Shown here piece by piece: positions 26,190-34,642 of a stretch of 64,000 nt of DNA (position 1 is the stretch's first letter; every line of letters starts with the position of its first letter). Both the position numbers and the translations under genes were made by a program. Source of the DNA: Mangrovimonas spongiae (GTDB lineage Bacteria > Bacteroidota > Bacteroidia > Flavobacteriales > Flavobacteriaceae); the NCBI RefSeq assembly GCF_003944795.1, contig NZ_RWBG01000005.1:186001-250000 (forward strand), in the 5' to 3' direction. The notes below the pieces were generated by a model. That model did not search any database, was not told where the DNA came from, and worked only from the letters and a program-made list of their open reading frames with translations.

Positions 26190-27624
26190 AAACAATAATT
26201 TAGGACCAAGCAAAAATCATAAAACAATATTAATTTATGGCGTTGACACTTTAGCAAAAGAGACCTATAATTTATTAGCACAATCAAAAAGTACTAATTA
26301 TAATGTTTTAGGCTTTATTGGTGAAGATAAAAATGAAACAAAAATTGAAGCTCTAAATATTTATCATTTAGAAAACCTCACAAAAGACTTCATAGATAAA
26401 TATAAAATAGATGATATTATTATTGCTAAATCACATATCGATTCTAATAAGTTACTTCAGTTAATTAATCATTTTTATTCTATTAATCTAAATGTTAAAA
26501 TAGTTTCGCAGGTGAATAACCATAAAACAAGTCATCTAATTAAAAATATTACTATAAAAGATCTATTAGAAGTATCGCCCATAAATCAATCACCTGAAAG
26601 ACTAAATAAAGTATATCAAAATATGACCATTTTAATAACAGGTGCTGCTGGCTCTGTTGGTCGCGAATTGGTTAAACAATTAATCCCTTTTAAGTTTAAA
26701 CAACTTATTCTTATCGATAATGTAGAATCTGCACTATATAATTTACAGCAAGAACTTTTTTTAGACCACAGGAATGATATAACATTTATTATTTCAGATA
26801 TAAGGGATAATCTTAAACTTAAAACAGTATTCAATACTTATAAACCTAATATTGTATTTCATGCTGCTGCTTATAAGCATGTGCCACTTATGGAGCAAAA
26901 CCCTTACGAAGCTGTTAAAGTAAATGTTCTTGGCACTAAAAATCTTATTAATAATGCTGTAGAATTTAACGCTGACAAGTTTATTTTAATATCAACAGAT
27001 AAAGCTGTAAATCCTACCAGTATTATGGGGGCTACAAAACGTATTGCTGAAATGCTTTTGGGATATCAAAAAAGAAATAGAAAAACAACATTTATAACGA
27101 CTCGTTTTGGCAACCTTTTAGGTTCAAATGGCTCTATAATTCCATTATTTAAAAAACAAATTGAAAATGGCGGTCCATTAACAATTACTCACAAAAATAT
27201 GAGCCGCTATTTTATGTCTATTCCTGAAGCTTGTCAATTAATAATAGAAGCCTCCACAATGGGAAATAATCATGACACATTTCTTTTTAATATGGGTAAA
27301 CCTGTAAAAATATTTGACCTAGCTCTTAGTATGATTAAGCTTTCTGAATTAAAATATCCAGAAGACATTAATATAAAAATAATAGGATTAAGGCCAGGTG
27401 AAAAAATTCATGAAGAGCTTCTTACAGATAACGAAGACACAAAACCTACAGAGAATAAAAAAATAATTAAAGTCGTGGGCAAATTCACTCAAATTAATAA
27501 AACATATCATGCTATTGAAGAGCTATGTGAAATTTCTCCAGAAACACAAGACATAGAAATTGTTTCAAAAATTAAAAGTATAGTACCCGAGTATAACCCA
27601 AATAACCCTAAATTCCGTTCTTAA
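26176..27624 (+). CDS. nucleoside-diphosphate-sugar 4,6-dehydratase (PglF/CapD type) lacking membrane helices
   Basis: A 482-residue protein with a CoA-binding-like Rossmann domain (about 16-130) and an SDR domain (about 145-440) with TGAAGSVGREL, HAAAYKHVPLMEQNP and STDKAVNPTSIMGATKR. As in FlaA1/PglF, Met replaces the usual catalytic Tyr. Typical PglF/WbpM proteins have four N-terminal transmembrane helices; none is present here, and an in-frame stop just upstream (26161) excludes a longer product. The start is TTG, overlapping the aminotransferase gene by 14 bases. Probable reaction: UDP-GlcNAc to UDP-4-keto-6-deoxy sugar. Confidence 0.9.
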   Translation: MEKLKNNNLGPSKNHKTILIYGVDTLAKETYNLLAQSKSTNYNVLGFIGEDKNETKIEALNIYHLENLTKDFIDKYKIDDIIIAKSHIDSNKLLQLINHFYSINLNVKIVSQVNNHKTSHLIKNITIKDLLEVSPINQSPERLNKVYQNMTILITGAAGSVGRELVKQLIPFKFKQLILIDNVESALYNLQQELFLDHRNDITFIISDIRDNLKLKTVFNTYKPNIVFHAAAYKHVPLMEQNPYEAVKVNVLGTKNLINNAVEFNADKFILISTDKAVNPTSIMGATKRIAEMLLGYQKRNRKTTFITTRFGNLLGSNGSIIPLFKKQIENGGPLTITHKNMSRYFMSIPEACQLIIEASTMGNNHDTFLFNMGKPVKIFDLALSMIKLSELKYPEDINIKIIGLRPGEKIHEELLTDNEDTKPTENKKIIKVVGKFTQINKTYHAIEELCEISPETQDIEIVSKIKSIVPEYNPNNPKFRS

Positions 27625-27630
27625 GCCCTA

Positions 27631-28806
27631 CTATACTAGCATTTTTCTACGTTTCTTTTCTATAGAAAGTAATGTTAATTCGCGTCCAGTTTGCCCAGAA
27701 ACCGACGTATTCTCCTCTGCTCTACGTATTAAATATGGCAACACATCTTTTACAGGACCAAAAGGAACATACTTAGCCACATTGTAACCTAGCTCAGACA
27801 AGTTAAAACTTATATGATCGCTCATACCATACAATTGACCAAACCACACACGATTATCGTCTTTAGAGATGCCTTTCTCAGCCATTAAATCCATTACAAG
27901 GTAACAGCTTTCTTCGTTATGAGTACCTACAAAAACAGAAATTAAATCGATATAATCTAAGATATATTTTGCGCTTGTATTAAAATTAACATCGGTTGCT
28001 AATTTACTATCACAAATTGGCGAATGATAACCAAGCTCTAAAGCACGCTCATTTTCTTTTTCCATGTAAGCACCTCTTACTATTTTATACCCTAAAAAAT
28101 AACCTTCCTTTTTGGCCATTTCATGCTCGTTTTTTAAAAAGGCCATTCGGTCATGGCGATACATTTGCAAGGTATTATAAACAATAGGCTTTTCGGTGTT
28201 ATAACGCTTCATCATTAAAGTTACAAGATTATCAGCAGCATCTTGCATCCAAGTTTCTTCGGCATCAATTAAAATTTCTACATCCTTTTCTTTACTTAAG
28301 CGACAAACGGTATCGTAACGTTCTACAACACGATTCCATTCGGCTTCTTCATCTTTTGTAAATGCTTTTCCTTCGCCTTTTTTCTGATAAAGATAAAATC
28401 GCCCAAACCCAGTTGGTTTAAAAACAACAATAGGCATAGCCTGTTTATTTGCTGAAAATTTTATGATTTCAACAATCTTTTGCATGGCATCATCAAAATG
28501 TGCCTCATTGGCTTTGCCTTCAACCGAATAATCCAAAACCGAACACACGCCTTTGGAATACATAGCATCAATTACGGGCAAACAATCTTTCTCGTTTACT
28601 CCGCCACAAAAATGATCGAAAACGGTAGCTCTTATTAAGCCATCTACAGGAAGTTTTGCCTTAATAGCAAAATGTGTTAACCACTTACCTAGTTTTACAA
28701 GTGGTTCATAAGCAATCATTTTAAACAGGTAATAAGCCCTGTTTAATTCGGAGTTACTTTTAAGCGCAAAAGCAACTTCGGTATTATCGAAAATACGTTT
28801 ACTCAA
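27631..28806 (-). CDS. proline dehydrogenase
   Basis: An FAD-dependent (beta/alpha)8 enzyme oxidising proline to pyrroline-5-carboxylate, about 391 residues. Visible motifs: RATVFDHFCGGVNE, LIDAEETWMQDAAD, YKIVRGAYMEKENERA, GTHNEES and the terminal YLIRRAEENTSVSGQ. I place the start at TTG 28806 (SKRIFDNTEVAFAL). The longer frame opens with TTG at 28830, but that codon lies inside a perfect TATATTTG promoter element (28828-28835) and cannot be in the message. It converges on the dehydratase gene with a 6-base gap; the P5C dehydrogenase partner is not in the window. Confidence 0.9.
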   Translation of the reverse strand: MSKRIFDNTEVAFALKSNSELNRAYYLFKMIAYEPLVKLGKWLTHFAIKAKLPVDGLIRATVFDHFCGGVNEKDCLPVIDAMYSKGVCSVLDYSVEGKANEAHFDDAMQKIVEIIKFSANKQAMPIVVFKPTGFGRFYLYQKKGEGKAFTKDEEAEWNRVVERYDTVCRLSKEKDVEILIDAEETWMQDAADNLVTLMMKRYNTEKPIVYNTLQMYRHDRMAFLKNEHEMAKKEGYFLGYKIVRGAYMEKENERALELGYHSPICDSKLATDVNFNTSAKYILDYIDLISVFVGTHNEESCYLVMDLMAEKGISKDDNRVWFGQLYGMSDHISFNLSELGYNVAKYVPFGPVKDVLPYLIRRAEENTSVSGQTGRELTLLSIEKKRRKMLV

Positions 28807-28827
28807 TTCCTCAAAAAATTTACTGTG

Positions 28828-28835
28828 CAAATATA
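28828..28835 (-). promoter_or_regulatory. -7 promoter element TATATTTG of the proline dehydrogenase gene
   Basis: An exact TAnnTTTG match on the minus strand followed by CACAG. Expected transcription start is near 28822, about 16 bases before the TTG start at 28806. It lies in the 94-base divergent gap with aroB. Confidence 0.5.
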
Positions 28836-28900
28836 ATTAGGAGTTACTGTTTTATTATAAAAAAATACATCTTATTTTCACATCATATTTTACAATAAGC

Positions 28901-29968
28901 ATGATTTCTATAAAAACTAATAATTGCGATATACATTTTAACAAATCTTGTTATACACATTTAAACAAGTATTTACATAACAATAACATCTCTAAAATTT
29001 TTCTTTTGGTTGATGATCATACTCATAATGCATGTTTACCTTATTTTTTAGGACATGTAGAAACAAACTTACCTATAGAAATTATAGAGATTGAATCTGG
29101 TGAAGAACATAAAAATATTGAAACGTGTTTAGGTGTTTGGAAAGCGTTAACCGAACTTAATGCCGACAGAAAAAGCCTTATGATAAATCTTGGCGGTGGT
29201 GTTATAACCGATATTGGTGGATTTATTGCCTCAACCTATAAACGTGGTCTGGCTTATATAAATGTTCCAACGTCTTTATTAGCCATGGTAGATGCCTCTA
29301 TTGGTGGAAAAACAGGGGTTGACCTTGGCGGACTAAAAAACCTAATAGGTGTTATTAATTCTGGTGATATGGTTTTAATAGACACAGCTTTTTTAAGTAG
29401 TCTTCCAGAAAACCAAATGCGATCTGGCATTGCCGAAATGCTAAAACATGGATTAATTCAAGATGAAAAACACTGGAATGCTTTTAAGACATTGGAAAGC
29501 ATGACACAAGAAAAGTTTGATACATTAATTTACGAATCTATCCTTATAAAAAAAGCCGTTGTTGAAGAAGATCCTAACGAATTAGGTTTAAGAAAAATAC
29601 TAAATTTTGGCCATACACTTGGCCACGCTATCGAAACTTACTTTTTAAACAACACCGAAAAAGAAGCCTTATTGCATGGTGAAGCTATTGCCATTGGCAT
29701 GATTATGGAAAGTTATATTGCTTCAAAACAAGAAGGACTTCCTAAAACAACTGTTTTAGACATAAAAGAAACCATTCTTAAAATATTTGGCCGTGTTAAT
29801 ATTGGTAACAATGATATAACGCCTATAATCGACCTTTTAAAATACGATAAAAAGAACGAACATGGGAATATTAATTTTGTGCTATTAGAAAATATTAGTC
29901 AGCCAAAAATAGATTGCCAAGTAGAAACATCTTTATTACACGAAGCGTTTCAGTTTTACAACTCATAA
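28901..29968 (+). CDS. aroB: 3-dehydroquinate synthase
   Basis: A 355-residue NAD- and Zn-dependent shikimate pathway enzyme. NAD-binding GGGVITDIGGFIASTYKRG, the substrate region PTSLLAMVDASIGGKTGVD, and the metal ligands in the FGHTLGHAIE and HGEAIAIGM motifs are present. Length is normal. Divergent from proline dehydrogenase; no other shikimate genes nearby. Confidence 0.97.
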   Translation: MISIKTNNCDIHFNKSCYTHLNKYLHNNNISKIFLLVDDHTHNACLPYFLGHVETNLPIEIIEIESGEEHKNIETCLGVWKALTELNADRKSLMINLGGGVITDIGGFIASTYKRGLAYINVPTSLLAMVDASIGGKTGVDLGGLKNLIGVINSGDMVLIDTAFLSSLPENQMRSGIAEMLKHGLIQDEKHWNAFKTLESMTQEKFDTLIYESILIKKAVVEEDPNELGLRKILNFGHTLGHAIETYFLNNTEKEALLHGEAIAIGMIMESYIASKQEGLPKTTVLDIKETILKIFGRVNIGNNDITPIIDLLKYDKKNEHGNINFVLLENISQPKIDCQVETSLLHEAFQFYNS

Positions 29969-30026
29969 TAAAAACAAATTACACTTAAATACTGATAATC
30001 AAGTAAAAACGAATCATTTTTTTTCG

Positions 30027-30034
30027 TAACTTTA
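30027..30034 (+). promoter_or_regulatory. -7-like promoter element TAACTTTA
   Basis: TAACTTTA has one mismatch to TAnnTTTG and follows a T-rich stretch; the next gene starts at 30085, about 50 bases downstream. Confidence 0.3.
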
Positions 30035-30084
30035 TAAAAATTGCTAAAGAAGATAGAGACGAATATTAATTTAAATCTTTAGTA

Positions 30085-30381
30085 ATGAAAAGAGTAATCG
30101 TAGACTACAAAAAGATCACTCCGGAAATTCTTGAGTTACTAAACCAAAAATTTCCTGACGGCTATAATGATGGCGATGTTATAACATTTGATGACCATCA
30201 TAATCACACTATTGAAGCAGTTGAACTTAAAACTGACGCATGTATTTATCTTGTAAAAATTAACAGTAAGCTACATTATACCTTAACAAATTTCTCTGCA
30301 GATGAGTTAGAAGTTAACGATGATGGACACGTTATTTTAAATTACGATTTACAAGAAGATGCTTATGGTGAGGAAGAATAA
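30085..30381 (+). CDS. small conserved acidic protein, function unknown
   Basis: A 98-residue soluble protein with an acidic C-terminus (DLQEDAYGEEE). The motif FPDGYNDGDVITFDDHHNHT is distinctive, and I recognise the type as a conserved flavobacterial hypothetical with no assigned function. No signal peptide or membrane segment. Transcribed alone, followed by a terminator shared with the convergent lipoprotein gene. Confidence 0.7.
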   Translation: MKRVIVDYKKITPEILELLNQKFPDGYNDGDVITFDDHHNHTIEAVELKTDACIYLVKINSKLHYTLTNFSADELEVNDDGHVILNYDLQEDAYGEEE

Positions 30382-30413
30382 AAAAAACAGGTTGAAAAAT
30401 AGCAACCTGTTTT
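30381..30413. terminator. bidirectional terminator between convergent genes
   Basis: AAAACAGGTTG (30384-30394) pairs perfectly with CAACCTGTTTT (30403-30413) around an 8-base loop. On the minus strand the stem is followed by a run of seven T (30387-30381), so it is stronger for the lipoprotein gene than for the plus-strand gene. Confidence 0.85.
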
Positions 30414-30439
30414 AAATTATATTAAACTATTTTATTAAG

Positions 30440-32224
30440 TTATTCTCTATAAATTTGAATAGCACTCGTGCCATCATAATCAGTAGTAGACTCACATGGA
30501 ATTACTTCTCCTGTGCTATAATCTATAATTTCATTTACAGTTCCAGTAAACATTTCGGTATCAAAATTATATTGGGTTTCTACAGTAAAAATAAATGTAA
30601 AATCACGTGAATAATCTTCCCATTCTTCTGTATCTGAATTATAGCAACTAGGTGTTATTGCACTATCTCCAGAAAAATCCATACTTAATTGAGTGCCTTC
30701 AAGCGTATAAGCATTATTACTAAACGCAGAATTTAATTCGTTTCCTCCTTCTTGGTATCCATCACTTAATATCGTGACTTGATTAAATGTTATGGAACTA
30801 GCATTAAATTCAAAACGGTATAATGCCGCTTCATCATCATAGGTTCCAAATAGATAGCCGCCACTAATTTCCATAATCCAATTACCTGATAAATCTATAT
30901 TTATCTCCTCAGGATAAACTCTAATAGGAAAACTACCGTTAAAGCTATTTAATTCATCATTATAAGAGTAGTTTAAAGTAGACTCTATAAATTCATCTTC
31001 GCCAACATTGGCATCTTCACTAACATCAATAGCCATAACTAATTGGTTATTTTCAAAACTGATAGAGTTTATTGATAAATCATTATGGGAAACGGAAAAT
31101 GAGAATCCATTAAAAGTATTTGATGTTACTGACTCAAAAGTTGGGGTAGAGTTATTTGGTCCAACATGTTCTTTCTCTGATAGTGTAAACCAAGTATTCT
31201 CATTAATCCATAAAATAGTTTCATTAATTTTATCAATTAACTCATTAAGATCGTCAAAAGCCGTAAAAAATCCAGAAATAATGCTTGAAGAATCATTTCT
31301 ATCGTCAGAATTTAATGTTCTTGCTGCAATATTTAAATCCATCATTTTCTGTTCACCAGAGTTAAATGATAACATAGTAGATCCTCTTCCCGTATCAGAA
31401 ATAATACCATCAATAGCGGCATCTACTCGTTTTAGTTTTCGAGACTCAATCTCTGTCATAAGTTTGCCTGTAGTTACATAAGCTGTTAAAGCTACTGTGG
31501 CAAAACCAGCTGCTGCCCATGGTTGACCAAGTGTAATACAACCATATGCTAACCAAACACTTTCGCCAAATGTAAAAATAGCCCCGCCCATGGCAACGTA
31601 TAATTGGTTTTCATTCATACCATTTATAAGGTCATCAATATAATTATCTCGTCCAAACCTAGCATTCTCTAATGGTGCTAAATAATCTGTATTTAATAAA
31701 TCGTTTATTAAATCTTCATTGGCAACATAAAATTTAGCCAATTGCGCTTTTTCTAATTCATTTAATTGAGAAATAGTAGTGTTATAATCATTCAATGCTG
31801 CAATTGCTTCTTGGTCATATACACTATTGCCGTAAGGAAAGTTTTCTCCAAAAGTAGTTAAATTGGTCGTATATTCTGTTAATACCTCATCTACTGTTTG
31901 GGTTAGTACAGTATCTTCTATAGTATATTTTACCTTTGTATTAAAATTAGGTATATTTAAAGTACTTTCGCCAAAAGGAAAGTCTTCACCTACAATAAAT
32001 CCTATTGAGTTTTCGCTAAGTTTCACTAAAGAAATTGACATATCATCAAGTGTTCCAGTATAGGTGTCTTGAGTAATGTTTTGCTGTAAATTAATCTTAA
32101 CAAATTGAGAGGTACGTATAACGCCTCCATTTATAATAGTTGTTTCTGGGGGATTATCTGAACTATCGTCTGAGCTACAACCTAATAGAGTAATTAATGT
32201 AAAAAGTAAGATAAATCGTTTCAT
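30440..32224 (-). CDS. large lipoprotein of unknown function
   Basis: A 594-residue protein with a type II signal peptide: MKRFILLFTLITLLGC, lipid on Cys16, followed by SSDDSSDN, an Asp/Ser-rich stretch of the kind linked to surface export in Bacteroidota. A hydrophobic, Gly/Ala-rich segment near residues 208-250 is unusual for a lipoprotein and may be an amphipathic or pore-like helix. The C-terminal half is beta-rich. I do not recognise a family. It has its own promoter with an adjacent 17-bp palindrome and stands alone between two terminators. Confidence 0.75.
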   Translation of the reverse strand: MKRFILLFTLITLLGCSSDDSSDNPPETTIINGGVIRTSQFVKINLQQNITQDTYTGTLDDMSISLVKLSENSIGFIVGEDFPFGESTLNIPNFNTKVKYTIEDTVLTQTVDEVLTEYTTNLTTFGENFPYGNSVYDQEAIAALNDYNTTISQLNELEKAQLAKFYVANEDLINDLLNTDYLAPLENARFGRDNYIDDLINGMNENQLYVAMGGAIFTFGESVWLAYGCITLGQPWAAAGFATVALTAYVTTGKLMTEIESRKLKRVDAAIDGIISDTGRGSTMLSFNSGEQKMMDLNIAARTLNSDDRNDSSSIISGFFTAFDDLNELIDKINETILWINENTWFTLSEKEHVGPNNSTPTFESVTSNTFNGFSFSVSHNDLSINSISFENNQLVMAIDVSEDANVGEDEFIESTLNYSYNDELNSFNGSFPIRVYPEEINIDLSGNWIMEISGGYLFGTYDDEAALYRFEFNASSITFNQVTILSDGYQEGGNELNSAFSNNAYTLEGTQLSMDFSGDSAITPSCYNSDTEEWEDYSRDFTFIFTVETQYNFDTEMFTGTVNEIIDYSTGEVIPCESTTDYDGTSAIQIYRE

Positions 32225-32243
32225 AAAATATAGACTTTTCCTA

Positions 32244-32274
32244 CAAATCTATTGAATACAGAGTGTTTAGGCAA
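32244..32274 (-). promoter_or_regulatory. promoter of the lipoprotein gene
   Basis: On the minus strand TTG (32274-32272), 20 bases, then TAGATTTG (32251-32244): both Bacteroidota elements with consensus spacing. Transcription should start near 32238, about 14 bases before the ATG at 32224. Confidence 0.65.
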
Positions 32275-32290
32275 TACTCAATTTGAGTAT
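32274..32290. promoter_or_regulatory. operator-like 17-bp palindrome
   Basis: ATACTCAATTTGAGTAT has perfect 8-bp arms around a single central base. It abuts the -33 TTG of the lipoprotein promoter by one shared base and is followed by neither a T-run nor a gene end, so it looks like a binding site for a dimeric regulator rather than a terminator. No candidate regulator is adjacent. Confidence 0.5.
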
Positions 32291-32297
32291 ATTTCAT

Positions 32298-32326
32298 AAA
32301 AAACCCACTTACATAAGTAAATGGGG
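32298..32326 (-). terminator. terminator after ychF
   Basis: CCCACTTAC (32304-32312) pairs with GTAAATGGG (32317-32325) with one mismatch and a 4-base loop. On the minus strand it is followed by six T (32303-32298). Confidence 0.8.
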
Positions 32327-32353
32327 ACTTTATTATTTAGTATAAAAAAATGT

Positions 32354-33448
32354 TTACACATTAAATAAGAAATGCATAATATCGCCATCTTTTACAATGT
32401 AATTCTTTCCTTCTACACGCATTTTTCCAGCTTCTTTAACTTTAGTTTCGCTACCGTAGCTTACATAATCGTTATAAGCAATAACTTCGGCACGAATAAA
32501 ACCTTTTTCAAAATCGGTATGAATTACACCTGCTGCTTGTGGTGCAGAAGCACCAACGTTTACCGTCCAAGCTCTCACTTCTTTAACACCTGCAGTAAAG
32601 TAAGTTTGTTGATTTAAAAGTTTGTATGCCGAACGAATTAACTTTGATGATCCTGGTTCTTCTAGTCCTATATCTTGTAAAAACATTTGACGCTCTTCGT
32701 AGTCGTCTAGCTCATTAATATCGGCTTCTGTTCCTACGGCTAATACTAAAATTTCAGCATTTTCATCTTTTACGGTATCTCGTACTTTGTCAACATAAGC
32801 ATTACCAGACACTGCAGAACCTTCATCTACATTACAAACATACATCACAGGTTTGTCTGTAATAAATTGTAGTGGTTTAACGTATTCCTCATAATCTTCG
32901 TCACTAAACTCTAAAGCTCTAACAGAAATACCAGATTCTAAACCGTCTTTAACTTTTAACAATACTGTTTCTTCGGCTTGAGCTTCTTTATTGCCTGTTC
33001 TGGCTGCTCGTTTTACTTTATCTAGTTTCTTTTCTGCCGTTTCTAAGTCTTTAAGTTGAAGCTCGATATCGATAGTTTCTTTATCACGAATTGGATCAAC
33101 ACTACCATCAACATGCACTACATTATCGTTATCGAAACAACGTAATACGTGTAAAATAGCATCGGTTTCACGAATATTAGCTAAAAACTGATTCCCTAAA
33201 CCTTCACCTTTACTAGCACCTTTTACTAAACCAGCAATATCGACTATTTCTACTGTAGCAGGAATAACGCGCTCTGGATTTACGAGTTCTTCTAATTTAG
33301 ATAATCTAGGATCTGGTACATTTACAACCCCAACATTAGGTTCTATCGTACAAAAAGGAAAGTTGGCACTTTGTGCCTTGGCATTAGACAAACAATTAAA
33401 TAACGTTGATTTTCCTACATTAGGTAATCCTACAATTCCTGCTTTCAT
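32354..33448 (-). CDS. ychF: redox-regulated ATPase YchF (Obg-related)
   Basis: A 364-residue P-loop protein of the Obg/YchF class. G1 GLPNVGKST (7-15), G3 DIAGLVKGA and the altered G4 NVDE, which explains ATP rather than GTP preference, are visible. A helical domain follows, then a C-terminal TGS domain ending [12 protein letters not shown]. Universally conserved, associated with ribosomes and stress responses. It has its own -7 element and terminator. Confidence 0.97.
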   Translation of the reverse strand: MKAGIVGLPNVGKSTLFNCLSNAKAQSANFPFCTIEPNVGVVNVPDPRLSKLEELVNPERVIPATVEIVDIAGLVKGASKGEGLGNQFLANIRETDAILHVLRCFDNDNVVHVDGSVDPIRDKETIDIELQLKDLETAEKKLDKVKRAARTGNKEAQAEETVLLKVKDGLESGISVRALEFSDEDYEEYVKPLQFITDKPVMYVCNVDEGSAVSGNAYVDKVRDTVKDENAEILVLAVGTEADINELDDYEERQMFLQDIGLEEPGSSKLIRSAYKLLNQQTYFTAGVKEVRAWTVNVGASAPQAAGVIHTDFEKGFIRAEVIAYNDYVSYGSETKVKEAGKMRVEGKNYIVKDGDIMHFLFNV

Positions 33449-33471
33449 TGTATTAGTATTTTTTAAGGCTG

Positions 33472-33479
33472 CAAATGTA
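33472..33479 (-). promoter_or_regulatory. -7 promoter element TACATTTG of ychF
   Basis: Exact TAnnTTTG match on the minus strand, followed by CAGCC, 23 bases upstream of the ychF ATG at 33448. Confidence 0.5.
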
Positions 33480-33549
33480 ATTAATTCCTTGCTTAGTATT
33501 TTAATGAAATGAAATTGTTTTTTTAAGACAACTCGATAATACGTTTAAA

Positions 33550-34065
33550 TTATTCTATACGCTTACCTTCTGTCGAAAATGATAAGCCTTGTTGTCCCAT
33601 AGTGGAAATCATTACTGCTTCAAATAAAGGATCGTGAGTTGTTTTAGGAACATGCCAATTAAAAATAAAATTCCCTCCTGTGCCTCCACTTTTATCCGAT
33701 TCTTTAATAACTATTTCTAAAGTTTCAAGTGGTTTTAGGTATACTGGAAATTCTATGTATGAATTAACTAAATCGCCATGAGTGTCGTAAAAATCGGCTT
33801 TATCTATATAAACTGTATCTGTTGGACTCACATTTCGCATACTTACAGTTGCTGTTAAGTTGTGAGTCCTGTGCTCGGTAAGACTATATATTTGAGAATA
33901 CACCGAAAGATATGTAGCTCCTGTAACAAATGTAGAATCTGCAAATACTGTTGTTTTTCTGGCTTTCCAATTAATTGATGGCAAAGGATCCTCGGTTTGC
34001 TTAGTAGTTTCGTTACATGAAAGCAAACAACATGCACAAACAAGAACGATTAAATAATATTTCAT
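33550..34065 (-). CDS. DUF3124-type lipoprotein
   Basis: About 171 residues from the ATG at 34065, which begins MKYYLIVLVCACCLLSC, a type II signal peptide with the lipid Cys at residue 17. The longer frame from 34107 puts 14 residues ahead of this and is unlikely. The mature part matches DUF3124: YLSVYSQIYS, LTATVSMRNVSPTD, ADFYDTHGDLV and GGTGGNFIFNW. Function unknown; the domain looks like an immunoglobulin-type beta sandwich. Confidence 0.82.
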   Translation of the reverse strand: MKYYLIVLVCACCLLSCNETTKQTEDPLPSINWKARKTTVFADSTFVTGATYLSVYSQIYSLTEHRTHNLTATVSMRNVSPTDTVYIDKADFYDTHGDLVNSYIEFPVYLKPLETLEIVIKESDKSGGTGGNFIFNWHVPKTTHDPLFEAVMISTMGQQGLSFSTEGKRIE

Positions 34066-34105
34066 ACAAATAAGTTTACCCAAGCTAAAATAACACTTTT
34101 TAAAC

Positions 34106-34138
34106 AAAAAAAACCTTAAGTCTATGCTTAAGGTTTTT
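34106..34138 (-). terminator. terminator after the ferredoxin gene
   Basis: AAAAACCTTAAG (34109-34120) pairs perfectly with CTTAAGGTTTTT (34127-34138), loop 6 bases. On the minus strand it ends in eight T (34113-34106), about 30 bases beyond the ferredoxin stop. Confidence 0.88.
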
Positions 34139-34168
34139 ATAATGTTAATTTATAATGCTAGTCCATTT

Positions 34169-34522
34169 TTAGTCATCTGGGTGCATAAAAGCCTGCTTAC
34201 CAAGCAATACTTCTTCGGTTTCTACATGATCCTCGTCTGGAACACAACAATCTACAGGGCATACAGCCGCACATTGTGGTTCTTCATGAAATCCTTGACA
34301 TTCGGTACATTTATCAGGAACAATGTAATAAATTTCGTCACTTATTGGTTCTTGAGCATTGTCTGCATTAACAGCATTACCATTAGGTAACACTACATCA
34401 CCTTCTAGACTTGTACCGTCTGAGTAACGCCAATCATCTGCTCCTTCATAAATTGCAGTATTAGGACATTCGGGCTCGCAAGCACCACAATTTATACATT
34501 CATCAGTTATTATTATTGCCAT
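34169..34522 (-). CDS. 2[4Fe-4S] ferredoxin (Alvin type)
   Basis: A 117-residue ferredoxin. Cluster-ligand Cys: Cys9, Cys12, Cys15 and Cys19 ([12 protein letters not shown]), and Cys72, Cys75, Cys84 and Cys88 ([18 protein letters not shown]); Cys92 and Cys93 follow in VDCC. The eight-residue insertion between the second and third Cys of the second set is the mark of Allochromatium-type ferredoxins. A 50-residue acidic insertion separates the motifs. Electron partner unknown; divergent from the LuxC-like gene. Confidence 0.92.
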   Translation of the reverse strand: MAIIITDECINCGACEPECPNTAIYEGADDWRYSDGTSLEGDVVLPNGNAVNADNAQEPISDEIYYIVPDKCTECQGFHEEPQCAAVCPVDCCVPDEDHVETEEVLLGKQAFMHPDD

Positions 34523-34591
34523 AATAAGGTTTTCTTTTTTTATGAGCTTTATATTCCATTAAAATAAAACTCGTGTTCACGTTCATTTTTC

Positions 34592-34599
34592 TAACTTTG
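34592..34599 (+). promoter_or_regulatory. -7 promoter element TAACTTTG of the acyl-CoA reductase gene
   Basis: TAACTTTG followed by CACAAC is an exact TAnnTTTG match. The expected transcript starts near 34605, with the ATG at 34643. Confidence 0.55.
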
Positions 34600-34642
34600 C
34601 ACAACAAAAATAAAGCCAAAACTATTCATAACCAAACACAGA

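Noticed and set aside
31008-31481. 157-residue plus-strand ORF inside the lipoprotein gene
   Set aside because: Antisense shadow; no recognisable motif and no start context.
34066-34107. Extra 14 residues on the DUF3124 lipoprotein
   Set aside because: The lipoprotein signal starts at the ATG at 34065; upstream residues would put a charged segment ahead of the signal peptide.
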